From Paenibacillus tuaregi (GTDB taxonomy: Bacteria; Bacillota; Bacilli; Paenibacillales; Paenibacillaceae): a stretch of DNA of 64,000 nucleotides. This document shows, in pieces, positions 53,572 through 62,972 of this stretch. A program made the translations under genes and the position numbers. The notes under the pieces are model-generated. The model was not told where the DNA came from and ran no database searches. It saw only the letters and a list, made by a program, of their open reading frames with translations. The stretch is taken from the NCBI RefSeq assembly GCF_900086655.1, contig NZ_LT575476.1:4304934-4368933 (forward strand). The letters run 5' to 3'. Position 1 is the first letter of the stretch. Every line of letters begins with the position of its first letter.

Positions 53572-54705
53572 TTACTGAAATGAAATCTTATCAACTCGGC
53601 GCTTTGATAAATCAATGGAATGCTCAAAAGTTCTTCCTGAACTAAGAGATGTCGATATCCTTGAAATGTCAACAATTCCATCATATCCAGTTTTTGTATC
53701 AAATGAATCCAATCCATGATCTATGAATATATTTTCGTCTTGGTTTCCATTGATATATTTCAACTTAAATGTGTTATTAAACATTTCCATCTCTTGTATT
53801 CCAACATATGCAGTACTTCCATTATTCGCAGTAATGTTGATTCTATACATTTTATACTTAGAGTTATTGTTAAAAGAGAACTCTTTTTTTGTCCAAAGAA
53901 CCCAGTCTGTAATATTTGACTGTCTATCTAAAACTGTATAGGCCAATCCGTCATTTGAACCTTCAAAAGTCCATGTCTTTGGAGCTGTATTAACTAAATT
54001 AAAGCCATGCATTAAAGTATATTTATTTACAGCAGTTGGTATTAAAAACTCATACTGTAGCCAACCCGTAACTACATTTGCAGAAGTAAGCCAACTGTTA
54101 GCAGCACCAGTTTGTGTAATTTGTTTATCAAATGCTCTCCATGCTGGATAATTTGCATCATATTCTGTGCTTGCTGAAGCTTTCCCTACTGGCAAAGTGT
54201 TACTGGTCATGGTAGGAATAAGATTAATCGATCTTTGATCCTTTATTGAAGCTAACTTAATATCTGATGATAGTAAGATTTTATTATTAATAAACTTTGC
54301 CGTGGACTCAATATCTATAGCATCAAGATCAAACAGCGCAGCACCCATATTTACTAATTCAATATCATGCCTTACATTTTGCATTCCAGTTTTTTCAAAC
54401 ATTAAAATTTTTCCATTTGTATTTGCGGTTGCCTCACTAAAATTTCCTACTTTAACTCCATCAACATACACATCAATACTATTAGACAGAGATGTATGAC
54501 CAAATCCAATAACTCTAAATTGAGTTCCTATAAATGTAAGTTTAGCTTTTGCATTAGTCGAACCTCTTTTTGATGATCCACCACTAGTATAATTAGCATC
54601 AATATAGTTAATCCAAGTTCCCTCGTAAGTCATATTGATATTAGTTTCTTCAACTCTCTGCCAACCTACTTCTGGTGTCGCTAAAACAGAGCCAATTATA
54701 TCCAT
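53572..54705 (-). CDS. Tail adhesin: lectin-like N-terminus plus F5/8 type C-like module
   Basis: A protein of 377 residues. Residues 1-140 form a beta-sandwich domain (TPEVGWQRVEETNINMTYEG, NAKAKLTFIGTQFRVIGFGH, LMFEKTGMQNVRHDIELVNM) that is homologous to the start of the next upstream protein. A discoidin-like module follows (PAWRAFDKQITQTGAAN, KTWTFEGSNDGLAYTVLDRQ). The end, STSLSSGRTFEHSIDLSKRR, is the shared C-terminal tag. Ribosome site TAAGGAGGG. Confidence 0.75.
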   Translation of the reverse strand: MDIIGSVLATPEVGWQRVEETNINMTYEGTWINYIDANYTSGGSSKRGSTNAKAKLTFIGTQFRVIGFGHTSLSNSIDVYVDGVKVGNFSEATANTNGKILMFEKTGMQNVRHDIELVNMGAALFDLDAIDIESTAKFINNKILLSSDIKLASIKDQRSINLIPTMTSNTLPVGKASASTEYDANYPAWRAFDKQITQTGAANSWLTSANVVTGWLQYEFLIPTAVNKYTLMHGFNLVNTAPKTWTFEGSNDGLAYTVLDRQSNITDWVLWTKKEFSFNNNSKYKMYRINITANNGSTAYVGIQEMEMFNNTFKLKYINGNQDENIFIDHGLDSFDTKTGYDGIVDISRISTSLSSGRTFEHSIDLSKRRVDKISFQ

Positions 54706-54790
54706 GTTTCACCCTCCTTACCATTTCATATACAAAATGACATATTCATCTTTTTTTATTCACTTTCTTGGTAAAATCGTTTACTTTAAC

Positions 54791-54826
54791 AAAACAAAAG
54801 AAGTAGGACTATTCGAATCCTACTTC
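54791..54826 (-). terminator. Terminator inside the tail cluster
   Basis: GAAGTAGGA and TCCTACTTC form a 9-bp stem that includes the stop codon of the adhesin ending at 54820. UUUUGUUUU follows in minus-strand reading. Confidence 0.8.
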
Positions 54827-56523
54827 ACAGTTACATTGGTTATTTCAAAATACTTTTTCAGATCAATATTCCCTTTAAACATCTTACCTGATCCCAACGA
54901 TCCATTAGCAGTCGTACTCTGCACGATTGTTGTTGCTTTCCTATCAAACACAGATAAGTCGTCCATCCCGTCACTTATAAAAGTGTCCAATGAAGGTAAT
55001 GTTGTCGAAACTGTCTGCCATACTTTATTTTCTGTATTCCACTTCTTATACCCTCCATTGAATAAGATAAATGATTTATTTCCAGTTGACATTTCGATGA
55101 TTAATACAGGACGGAAGCCTGAGTTTGCATACACAGTGTTTGATACTGCTGAACCATATGCTACCAAACCGCTTTTTGTAGTCGCCCTAGACACTCTATT
55201 ACCTGAGCCAGACGAATGAGTTGTACTTGTATAGGTATATAAATACGATGAATTCCAAACACTATTATCCCCTGCTGTAATAGTTCCATTGAGCGTAGAG
55301 TTAACTATATACTTATCCCATTCGTTATCTGTATCTGATGCCGATGTACCACCAGTCAATAAACGAGTAGTAGATGAGTAGTTTTTCTTCTCTGCTAAAA
55401 CAATCTCTGACAATTCATAGAAAAGAGGATTTCCATTATTTTTTGAGAAAACGAATTTGTAGTACTTGTATGCCTTATCATTTTGAAATAAATAACTATT
55501 TGGCGATGACAATGAACTCCACTTGGACTCTCCAACTCTGCTGTCTAATTTAACCCAATTAGTTTTATCATTAGAACCGTAAAAATACCAATCTTTCGGA
55601 GCGGCATCCAAATATCCAACTCTTGGATATAGATTGTATTTGTTAATTATAGGAGTTTTATTTTTAAAAGTAATTGTAACTGTTTCTACTCCTGCTGTAG
55701 CAGATGCCCAAAACATACCATCCGAAGCGCCGAATTGACCATCAAATAATTTATAAGGAGGGTAATTGGCATTATATTGTGACCCTTCTACTGCCATTTC
55801 TAATGTATCGTTTGCATTCATTGTTGGTACACATTGAAAGTCTAGTATCGCTCCGCTACCGCTTGCAATACCAGCGCTGTTTAAAACATCCCACGAAATG
55901 CTATGTTGAATATTACGATCTGGTATAAGCATCTTTTTCTTATTCCAGTCCTCCGCCATAATGAAGTAAAAGTCGCCATCCGGCGTAGCGGAGCTAGTAG
56001 AAGGAATGAAGTTACTTGTTTCTTGTCCCAATCCACTAAAAGCACCTATAGTCCCAGCTACAGCAGATTTGTAGTGACAGCGAATACGCTTGCCAACGGA
56101 TAAGTCTTTTATATTAGTGACTTCATCAGAATGGAATAAGCGACCCGTGGAATCAATGTCTATATCGCTAAGTGTTATATATTTATTAGTTGCGTTGGAT
56201 ATTTCTACATAATGCAGACCATCAATCAGACCTAACTTTTCAAATACTAACGCTTGCCGTGTTTCTGAAGTCGATTCCGAGTATACTTCTGTGGTTCCAT
56301 CTATAGAAATTGAAATCTTATTAGAATGATCACTCCACATTGTTGTAACAATCCTTAACTTAGTACCAGTAAACTTGAATGAAATCTTTGCATTCAAGTT
56401 TGCTGACCTGAAATAGGAATTTCCATAGTTCTCCCAAACGCCTTCTGAGTATTTTGCGGTAGGCATGTTATGCCTCTTCCAGCCTATCTCTGGCGAAGTA
56501 AGTTGTTGTCCAATTGTAGCCAT
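54820..56523 (-). CDS. Large tail adhesin: lectin-like, insert and F5/8 type C-like modules
   Basis: A protein of 567 residues. The order is an N-terminal lectin-like domain (TSPEIGWKRHNMPTAKYSEG, LVFEKLGLIDGLHYVEISNA), a module with TPDGDFYFIMAEDW and LIPDRNIQHSISWDVLN, a discoidin-like domain (PPYKLFDGQFGASDGMFWAS, KDWYFYGSNDKTNWVKLDSR), a block with LLTGGTSASDTDNEWDKYIV and SGFRPVLII, and the C-terminal tag NGSLGSGKMFKGNIDLKKYF. It shares modules with both neighbours, which points to shuffling. Ribosome site AAGGAGG. Confidence 0.78.
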   Translation of the reverse strand: MATIGQQLTSPEIGWKRHNMPTAKYSEGVWENYGNSYFRSANLNAKISFKFTGTKLRIVTTMWSDHSNKISISIDGTTEVYSESTSETRQALVFEKLGLIDGLHYVEISNATNKYITLSDIDIDSTGRLFHSDEVTNIKDLSVGKRIRCHYKSAVAGTIGAFSGLGQETSNFIPSTSSATPDGDFYFIMAEDWNKKKMLIPDRNIQHSISWDVLNSAGIASGSGAILDFQCVPTMNANDTLEMAVEGSQYNANYPPYKLFDGQFGASDGMFWASATAGVETVTITFKNKTPIINKYNLYPRVGYLDAAPKDWYFYGSNDKTNWVKLDSRVGESKWSSLSSPNSYLFQNDKAYKYYKFVFSKNNGNPLFYELSEIVLAEKKNYSSTTRLLTGGTSASDTDNEWDKYIVNSTLNGTITAGDNSVWNSSYLYTYTSTTHSSGSGNRVSRATTKSGLVAYGSAVSNTVYANSGFRPVLIIEMSTGNKSFILFNGGYKKWNTENKVWQTVSTTLPSLDTFISDGMDDLSVFDRKATTIVQSTTANGSLGSGKMFKGNIDLKKYFEITNVTVK

Positions 56524-56526
56524 AAA

Positions 56527-57651
56527 TTACACCTCCTTATATTCAAATACAGGACGAAATCCTGCATTAGGAGACGAAACAGAGGAAGCAACAACTTCAA
56601 AATCCTGTGCTTTATTACGTCCACGCACTACTCTATTTGTTGCTGCTGAATAAGCTATAATAGGAGTGTCTTGGATTAAAGTTGAGACATTACTCCAATG
56701 AAACACATCATCTAATGTCTTTCCTACTTGAATTTTACTTACTGGAAAATTAACAATATATTTATCCCATTCTGAATTTGTAGGCCAAGCACCTTTGCCC
56801 TGATCGGTAGCAGAACTATTTCCGTTAGCATCTGCATAAGCCACTCCACCTGTAAGAGAACGGATAAGACCTACTGTCTCCATCATTTCGATTTCATTAA
56901 TTCCAACAAAGTTACCGCCATTGTTGGCACTGATGTTCAATCTATAAGTTTGATACGCTTGATTGTTGGTAAATAAAAATATTTTCTTTACATTATCTGT
57001 CCAAGGTGTGACACCTTTTTGAGTATCCAATACAGTCCAATCTATTCCATTGTTTGATCCCTCAAATGTCCATGATTTAGGGGTGATAGTCTGCCAATCC
57101 GTTACGTTGCCCCCTGCGCTGCTGGCAAGAAGTGTATAACTACTGATAACTTTCGGTGAAGTGAATTGATAACTAATCCATCCTGATGTGTTTTGTACAA
57201 CCCAACGATTGGCCGTATTGTTTGTAACTTTATCAAAGGCTTTCCAGGGGTCATAAACGTATGATCCTGAGTAAACTCCGCTCACACTCGCCACTCCACT
57301 TGGAGCCGTATTACTTGTCATAGTAGGAATTGCATTTCCGCTGTCCCACGGAACACCTTGAATATACTTTCCTAAATTCAACGCATCCCACGATATGCCA
57401 TTTTGAACGATTCTGTCTGCTAACAAAATCCCCTTATCAACTTTTATAAAATAAAAGTATCCATCCGGATTCGCCTTTCCCGTAACTGGTAATTCTATCA
57501 CGTTGCCATTTAAGCCTAATTTATCAAATTTAGCTGGTGATCCTGCTGTGGCAGGACCAGTTATATTTCCGTAATAAAAAGCAATATAATCCCCAATCTC
57601 CATCTCACTTACCTTTGTTCTTAAACTCCCCGTTGTTGCTGGAACCGCCAT
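56527..57651 (-). CDS. Tail adhesin with F5/8 type C-like module and FRPV end block
   Basis: A protein of 374 residues. The start block has EIGDYIAFYYGNITGPAT, ANPDGYFYFIKVDKG and ADRIVQNGISWDALNLGKYI, matching the middle of the next downstream adhesin. A discoidin-like domain follows (DPWKAFDKVTNNTANRWVVQ, KSWTFEGSNNGIDWTVLDTQ). The end holds RSLTGGVAYADA, NSEWDKYIVNF and NAGFRPVFEY. It lacks the C-terminal tag of the three downstream proteins. Its ribosome site GGAGGTGA overlaps the stop of the upstream gene. Confidence 0.75.
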   Translation of the reverse strand: MAVPATTGSLRTKVSEMEIGDYIAFYYGNITGPATAGSPAKFDKLGLNGNVIELPVTGKANPDGYFYFIKVDKGILLADRIVQNGISWDALNLGKYIQGVPWDSGNAIPTMTSNTAPSGVASVSGVYSGSYVYDPWKAFDKVTNNTANRWVVQNTSGWISYQFTSPKVISSYTLLASSAGGNVTDWQTITPKSWTFEGSNNGIDWTVLDTQKGVTPWTDNVKKIFLFTNNQAYQTYRLNISANNGGNFVGINEIEMMETVGLIRSLTGGVAYADANGNSSATDQGKGAWPTNSEWDKYIVNFPVSKIQVGKTLDDVFHWSNVSTLIQDTPIIAYSAATNRVVRGRNKAQDFEVVASSVSSPNAGFRPVFEYKEV

Positions 57652-57652
57652 A

Positions 57653-58234
57653 TCATTTCACCTCCACTTTCACCATGTCCAACTTTTTGAAGTTCGATTT
57701 CTGAACTTTGTTCACAAAAAGAACTCCGCTATCTGTCCATGAATTATCTTTCTCGGAGCTGCTTGAGTAAATCTTCTTTATTTCCAATGCTCCCGTATCC
57801 GAATTAACATACGGATTAGTATACTTCCCTTGCTCTGTAAACTCATCTACGGTAATTGTAGCGTTGGTTTCCCCCGCGAACACTTCGACTTTCAACTTCA
57901 CATAACTGTCTTTCGGACTATTCACGCTGCCATCCGTATTAATGGGTTGGTAGTCTACCCACGCTTCCCCATCGGGAGAAGATGAAGTATAGATCTTATA
58001 TGTACCTGAGCCTTTAACCGTAATGTTCTTAGCAACGTTTTTAAAAGTGGTGATCTTGTCTTTGATATATACCGGCTCAGATTCCCAAAATCCACTGGAC
58101 GGATACAGAGACACGCCGTTATCGTCTTTTCTAATCTCCTGAAGCTGCAGAGCTCCATTAACATAGACCATGTTCTTGAAGTATCCCTTGGATAGATCAA
58201 TAGGCACTCCTATTTCTTGTATAGTAGCCGCCAT
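57653..58234 (-). CDS. Phage tail-associated protein (193 aa)
   Basis: A protein of 193 residues starting MAATIQEIGVPIDLSKGYFK. It is beta-rich, with a segment that looks like a fibronectin- or Ig-like strand set (FKNVAKNITVKGSGTYKIYT, YVKLKVEVFAGETNATITVD). No enzymatic motif. It sits upstream of the adhesin array and may connect it to the particle. Ribosome site TGAGGTGAG. Confidence 0.65.
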   Translation of the reverse strand: MAATIQEIGVPIDLSKGYFKNMVYVNGALQLQEIRKDDNGVSLYPSSGFWESEPVYIKDKITTFKNVAKNITVKGSGTYKIYTSSSPDGEAWVDYQPINTDGSVNSPKDSYVKLKVEVFAGETNATITVDEFTEQGKYTNPYVNSDTGALEIKKIYSSSSEKDNSWTDSGVLFVNKVQKSNFKKLDMVKVEVK

Positions 58235-58248
58235 TTTCTCACCTCATT

Positions 58249-58596
58249 TCATTTGAAAAAAGCATCATAAAAAGAGCCTGTCATCTCTGTGATCTCGCTT
58301 GCATTTGTCATTTGAAACACGACATCATTTCGTTTCTCTTCTGCGGAGATCGAACCCAGATAGGCCGTTAGCGGGGCCGATATTTCTTGAAGCTTTAGGT
58401 TGATCACGTCAACCAGATCCGATTGCTGAAGCACGTAATCCGTCTGATATTCCCCGCCTGGGACCGAAATAGTATAAATACCGCCATCAGAAGACTTAAC
58501 CGTAAGTGAATTATTGGCCGAAGAGACGGTAATCCGTCCACGAATGTTATAATTTCCCCAGATTCTCTGATACACATCTGTATACAAATTTTCCAT
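58249..58596 (-). CDS. Small phage tail-cluster protein (115 aa)
   Basis: A protein of 115 residues behind AAGGAGGAAGT. It has strand-like repeats (VSSANNSLTVKSSDGGIYTI) and a helical C-terminal half (LQQSDLVDVINLKLQEISAP). No family was recognised. It is tightly spaced between its neighbours, so it belongs to the same transcript. Confidence 0.65.
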   Translation of the reverse strand: MENLYTDVYQRIWGNYNIRGRITVSSANNSLTVKSSDGGIYTISVPGGEYQTDYVLQQSDLVDVINLKLQEISAPLTAYLGSISAEEKRNDVVFQMTNASEITEMTGSFYDAFFK

Positions 58597-58605
58597 ACTT
58601 CCTCC

Positions 58606-59217
58606 TTATTTGATAACCCAATTGATAATACCGACTTTCCCACCAACCAACGGGGCATTGATTTCATCAACAATAAGCCCATTTCTGCGGATAACCAGCT
58701 TGCCATCCAAATCTTGATCTGATGTGATCTTGACCTGCAAGAAGGTGCTTTCCGAATATGGAAGGGAGAAAACCGCTTGATAATTGATGTTTACATTCTC
58801 AAGCTCCATCTGCTTTTTATATCCAAAGTTATACTGAACGATCTGATTGCCAAATTGCCCGCCCGGATCAAAGCCCGTTAGTTTGGCATCTGACACTGCA
58901 TCCTTGTATGTAATAATGTCGTTGTATAACAGAGTGCGCCCTGTAAGGCCATATTCAACACCACCTGCAATGTATGAGAGCATAAGACGGTGATTATTGA
59001 GATTAAAAACCCCATTAGCTACATCAAAATAAACCTGTGATCCTTCTCCAACAAGTCCAAATTTATAAAGCTTGGTGCGATCTATGTCATAAAAACTGTT
59101 TGTTTTTTTTGTTTTCCAATCAAATTCGGATAACGCTGTATTGTCATAGTACTCCGCCACCCAGACAAAAGACTGCCCTACAGGTGACCGGGTATAAGAA
59201 CGATTTCCAAAGATCAT
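58606..59217 (-). CDS. Phage tail-cluster structural protein (203 aa)
   Basis: A protein of 203 residues behind GGGAGGCATTTT, starting IFGNRSYTRSPVGQSFVWVA. It is beta-rich with many aromatic residues. DLDGKLVIRRNGLIVDEINA suggests a fibre or collar fold. It starts right after a terminator, so it likely opens a new transcript that runs into the adhesins. Confidence 0.65.
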   Translation of the reverse strand: MIFGNRSYTRSPVGQSFVWVAEYYDNTALSEFDWKTKKTNSFYDIDRTKLYKFGLVGEGSQVYFDVANGVFNLNNHRLMLSYIAGGVEYGLTGRTLLYNDIITYKDAVSDAKLTGFDPGGQFGNQIVQYNFGYKKQMELENVNINYQAVFSLPYSESTFLQVKITSDQDLDGKLVIRRNGLIVDEINAPLVGGKVGIINWVIK

Positions 59218-59249
59218 AAAATGCCTCCCATTGTATTGCGAGAAATTAA

Positions 59250-59280
59250 AAAGAAACCGGCTGACTTAATCAACCGGTTC
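59250..59280 (-). terminator. Terminator between two tail-cluster genes
   Basis: GAACCGGTTGA and TCAGCCGGTTTC (minus reading) pair with one bulge and are followed by UUUUUAAUUUC. Confidence 0.75.
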
Positions 59281-59301
59281 TTCTACATACCTATTTAGTT
59301 T

Positions 59302-59844
59302 TTATACATAACGATAGGAAACTCTAAGTTTAAATTTCTGCTGGCCGCTGCTTGCATCCAAGGGAACTTGAGCCTGCAAGCTAACTGTGGCGTAATTACC
59401 TGCCGCATCTGCAGGTGTACCGTTGTTCTTAACCCCTAAAATTTCTTTGGCTGCTGGGACGAAAGGGGTTGGATATGCAGCTCCCGTATTATCCTTCGTC
59501 GTCTTTCCCTTCGTCCCGATCGGTTTGGAGCGGTCTTTGCCAATCTTTGAGGTATCGGCTTCTATATCCGTTTCTCCTAGAGAGTCGACTTGGGCATGGA
59601 ACCACATGTTTTTTACAACCTCAACAATATTTCCTGCATCCTCCCCAGTACCAGACTTCATATCTGTGGTAGTAATTGAGCAGTCCTCCATCTTCGCGCA
59701 TTCCTCGCTACCACCCTTGTTATTCCAAATATTGAAAGTATATATAGAACTCTTATCTCCAGCATCAATAACTTTGAAATCGAAAGGTTCCTTAATTTCT
59801 TGAGTGTGAGTGGCATTATACCATGATACTCCCGGTGCTTTCAT
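59302..59844 (-). CDS. Phage structural protein (180 aa)
   Basis: A protein of 180 residues behind AAGGAGATGT, starting MKAPGVSWYNATHTQEIKEP. It is beta-rich and contains IYTFNIWNNKGGSEECAKME and a C-terminal strand QQKFKLRVSYRYV. No family was recognised by eye. It is followed by a terminator. Confidence 0.62.
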   Translation of the reverse strand: MKAPGVSWYNATHTQEIKEPFDFKVIDAGDKSSIYTFNIWNNKGGSEECAKMEDCSITTTDMKSGTGEDAGNIVEVVKNMWFHAQVDSLGETDIEADTSKIGKDRSKPIGTKGKTTKDNTGAAYPTPFVPAAKEILGVKNNGTPADAAGNYATVSLQAQVPLDASSGQQKFKLRVSYRYV

Positions 59845-59864
59845 TTACAACATCTCCTTAAATT

Positions 59865-61019
59865 TTATGTGTGTATCAGTATTTCTACAGTAACATTCTG
59901 AATGTTAATGCCTTGCTTAATGACATTTAGTCTGAAAATTTCATTGGCATTTACCTTGGTAATCCCTACAGCTGCGGATTGATCGTCATAATGGCTGAGT
60001 GCCTTAAATCTGATATTTTTGCTTAAAATATTTGTCCATGTTGCCAGGTTATCTGTTTTCTCAATAGCAATCTCCGTGTCTGTCTCTCCGCCTTCCCCGC
60101 AGATGGCTCTGACAGCGATGACCTCCCCGTCAAAGGGGAACGGGATAAGTAATTCCTGCACACCTTGGAACAAGTAAGAGGATAGGGGGATACCTACAAC
60201 TCGGTTTTTAATGCTTACAGGAAATGATTTTAACTTGGAAAAATCACCTGAAGACATGAGTCCATCCCGGTATTCATTGGCAGGCTGAAGGTTCGAACCA
60301 AAGATATCGATGAGGACCCAGCTGCTTCCGTCATATCTGTACCTTTTCCCGTCTTTATAGGTCTGCACGGTCCAGCCCACTTTAGGATATGGGTATTTAT
60401 CGTGCAGTTCCTTCTGGTCAGCCACAGCTTCCTTATAGACCAATCGGGTTGTTTTATAAGCATCATTGGCTAAATCTCTGGCCTGATCCGCCTCACTGGC
60501 AGCCCGGTTCGCGTTGTCCGCCGCCAATTTGGCAAGCCCGGTCGCTTCCCTGGATTCTTTAATGATCTGCTCAATGCGCTCCATGGCCAGGTAAGTCTCA
60601 TCCAGCTTCCTTTGAATCTCATCAATGTAATCCTGAAGAGTGGTTACCGTGTCCGGGTGCCGGGTAATCAGCGCATAAATCCGAGATGCCGGATACATAA
60701 TCAGCCCCCTGCCCTTATACCGGCAGAGCAATGTCCGGCCTTCCAGACTAGGATGAACCTGTACGGCCCCATTTCCATAGTGGACCAAAAATTCATTTGG
60801 TCCTAATACACGCTTGGCTTCAAAGACCTCCTGATCGATTTCAGTTAACCCGGCAATATGCACCTTGTCCGTATAGGATGGAATCTCTAACAAGGTGACC
60901 ATTCCATTGATGACAGGAAGCGAGTCCGATCGGTCTTTGAACGGGTCCTCAGGCGATCCGGTACGGGCAATGATACTTACAGGATCATTCAGTTCCAGAT
61001 AAGTTTTTAATTCAGGCAA
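59865..61019 (-). CDS. Phage baseplate or fibre protein with long coiled coil
   Basis: A protein of 384 residues with a TTG start behind GGGGGTGAG. An N-terminal beta domain (1-110, LELNDPVSIIARTGSPEDPF) is followed by a coiled coil (about 120-205, YIDEIQRKLDETYLAMERIE, AADNANRAASEADQARDLAN) and a C-terminal beta domain (230-384). This is the layout of tail fibres or baseplate upper proteins that trimerise through the helix. The exact position in the particle is unknown. Confidence 0.7.
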   Translation of the reverse strand: MPELKTYLELNDPVSIIARTGSPEDPFKDRSDSLPVINGMVTLLEIPSYTDKVHIAGLTEIDQEVFEAKRVLGPNEFLVHYGNGAVQVHPSLEGRTLLCRYKGRGLIMYPASRIYALITRHPDTVTTLQDYIDEIQRKLDETYLAMERIEQIIKESREATGLAKLAADNANRAASEADQARDLANDAYKTTRLVYKEAVADQKELHDKYPYPKVGWTVQTYKDGKRYRYDGSSWVLIDIFGSNLQPANEYRDGLMSSGDFSKLKSFPVSIKNRVVGIPLSSYLFQGVQELLIPFPFDGEVIAVRAICGEGGETDTEIAIEKTDNLATWTNILSKNIRFKALSHYDDQSAAVGITKVNANEIFRLNVIKQGINIQNVTVEILIHT

Positions 61020-61032
61020 TATCTCACCCCCT

Positions 61033-61668
61033 TTATATGTATTTGAATTGGTATCTGAACCTCAAGTTAGCTTGACCGGTGACATGTAGAATGCTTTTGC
61101 CAGGAGGAAAGCAAAGATAGTTATCATTGAAATCCTTATACCGGTATGTAGCCGGAAGGCTTGTCTCTATATTTTGATGTTCATTATGTACATATAGAGT
61201 TTCTCCATCTACCAGATTCTTGAATTTAAACTCTTCCCCCGGTTTGGAATTAGAGACCATTGAGAAGTCCCCACTGCCAACTTTGGTGATCCAAATCTCG
61301 GGTTCGCAGGCTGTCATGCCTTGGTTATCAAACACAATTACGGGCTCAAAGCTAAAAGTAATCTGCTCAAAGGTTGGATGGATATCATACTGTCTGGCAC
61401 TCATAAGAACTCTGTACATGATCGACAAACCGTAAGTTGGAGTCTCTTCATTCAGCTCTGGAATCTGTCCGCCATTAATGCAGTTCCTCCATTCAGACCA
61501 ATTGAGGCCATCGGTGGAGTACCGGGTCTGTACAATAACCTGTGATTGTTCGGGAGCTTGACTCTTCCATCGAACACTAGTGATGACCCCATCTGCTTGT
61601 AAAGGGATCGGTATGGGCAAGGATGTATACACATCATTAAGATGGCAGTAAGATAGCAGTCTGGCCAT
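61033..61668 (-). CDS. Phage tail protein (211 aa)
   Basis: A protein of 211 residues. Its ATG overlaps the TAA of the upstream gene by one base (TAATG), so translation is coupled. The N-terminal part has VIVQTRYSTDGLNWSEWRNC, similar to sialidase- or F5/8-like beta structures, and later WITKVGSGDFSMVSNSKPGE. No enzyme motif. Confidence 0.65.
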   Translation of the reverse strand: MARLLSYCHLNDVYTSLPIPIPLQADGVITSVRWKSQAPEQSQVIVQTRYSTDGLNWSEWRNCINGGQIPELNEETPTYGLSIMYRVLMSARQYDIHPTFEQITFSFEPVIVFDNQGMTACEPEIWITKVGSGDFSMVSNSKPGEEFKFKNLVDGETLYVHNEHQNIETSLPATYRYKDFNDNYLCFPPGKSILHVTGQANLRFRYQFKYI

Positions 61669-62306
61669 TACTCAATCATCCCGAAAGGTCTGAATAAGCA
61701 TGAGACCCCCGCTTCTTTCCATTTGGCAATCCGGTAACTGGCCCATACCGCATTCTTGTCATAGGTGGTTGCTCCTTCATTGGTCAACCAGCTTGGTTCG
61801 GTATCCCCCGATTCCCCGGCTTGGATACATACGTAGAACCTCCCGTTATCCAGGGTCGGAAATACCAGCTCATCCTTCTCATAATACTTGGAAGCCTGCC
61901 ATACTCCTGCCTGATTCGTATCCTGTACCTCAGCATCAATCGCTACCGGAAATACAGGTTGTTTCAAACCCGAATACCCGGTCTGAATACATTGATAGAC
62001 ATGTCCATTATCCTCATGAGGAACCACAAGGTCCCCATTCTTGTAAGGTTTCAGGCTCTCCCACTTGTTAGCGGCGGTGCCTGCTCGTGTGTTGACCCAG
62101 CCGATATATCCTCCTATCGACGGATTAGTGTTCCAAAGGCGCTGTTTCAACGGCCACTGCCCTGTTACAGGGACCGAATCCGCATACTCTTCAGCATGGT
62201 CATCTATGGTCTGAAAATTTGATGCCAGATCCATGACGAATTGATAAAATTCATCATGATATAAATCAGGTATTTTTAACTGCAACCGCTTGGTTTCGTT
62301 AGACAT
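61668..62306 (-). CDS. Tail protein with two chitin-binding-like (CBM5/12-type) modules
   Basis: A protein of 212 residues. After an N-terminal helix region (LKIPDLYHDEFYQFVMDLAS) it has two related modules of about 45 residues: WESLKPYKNGDLVVPHEDNG with VYQCIQTGYSG, and WQASKYYEKDELVFPTLDNG with FYVCIQAGESGDTEPSW. This pattern resembles small carbohydrate-binding modules found in chitinases and phage tails, so wall-glycan binding is inferred. Ribosome site AAAGGAGTG. Confidence 0.7.
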   Translation of the reverse strand: MSNETKRLQLKIPDLYHDEFYQFVMDLASNFQTIDDHAEEYADSVPVTGQWPLKQRLWNTNPSIGGYIGWVNTRAGTAANKWESLKPYKNGDLVVPHEDNGHVYQCIQTGYSGLKQPVFPVAIDAEVQDTNQAGVWQASKYYEKDELVFPTLDNGRFYVCIQAGESGDTEPSWLTNEGATTYDKNAVWASYRIAKWKEAGVSCLFRPFGMIE

Positions 62307-62322
62307 CCAATCACTCCTTTCT

Positions 62323-62928
62323 TTAGAGTTCAGCTAATTTGGTATTCGGCGGAATATCTGCAAGTTTGGGACGGACAGGATTTAGAATCAAGTATCCGTT
62401 GCCATCTGTAGTCATAGCCGCCGAATTACCCGTTGTAAAGTCACTAATAGGTACATCTAGAGGCTTCTGATCCCACTTATATTCCCGCGATGTAAGCTGC
62501 GGGGAATACGTATAGGGAGAATCACAGCGGAAAGTTAAGGTAATGTATCCCTGCCTAAGCCCGTTATGAACCAGATTGGGCTCATCTACAACCAACGCAT
62601 AATAAATGCGCTCGGGATCACGTCCAATTTCGTTCGAGAAGAACAAGGGCTGATAATAAGTGTGCTCGGTTAACCAACGGGCAACCTCGTTCATCTTGGC
62701 CGTATTCCATGAATCCTCAAAGGCAAAGGACACATTGAACTTTAACGGTGATTTCCGGATTCCCTGGAAATAAGGCCGGTCCCTGCCCCGTACGGACTCC
62801 TCCAGAATCTCTCTGGACGCTGCAAGCGGCTCCTCCAGCATGCCCGAGCTCATATTCACGTTGAGAATGCCATAGTCGATAGAGCTTCTTCCCGCATAGG
62901 AGAAAAAAAGCGATTCACGAATGGTCAT
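62323..62928 (-). CDS. Phage tail family protein (Dit/Sipho_tail-like)
   Basis: A protein of 201 residues from the ATG behind AAAGGAGGTGAAAC; the longer frame to 62976 is not needed. FFSYAGRSSIDYGILNVNMS, LEESVRGRDRPYFQGIRKSP and WLTEHTYYQPLFFSNEIGRD resemble the N-terminal domain of phage distal tail proteins, which form the hub at the tail end. It is directly upstream of the module-bearing tail proteins. Confidence 0.75.
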   Translation of the reverse strand: MTIRESLFFSYAGRSSIDYGILNVNMSSGMLEEPLAASREILEESVRGRDRPYFQGIRKSPLKFNVSFAFEDSWNTAKMNEVARWLTEHTYYQPLFFSNEIGRDPERIYYALVVDEPNLVHNGLRQGYITLTFRCDSPYTYSPQLTSREYKWDQKPLDVPISDFTTGNSAAMTTDGNGYLILNPVRPKLADIPPNTKLAEL

Positions 62929-62972
62929 GGTTAGTTTCACCTCCTTTATAGCTGTGTTAGCTGCTGGAAAAT

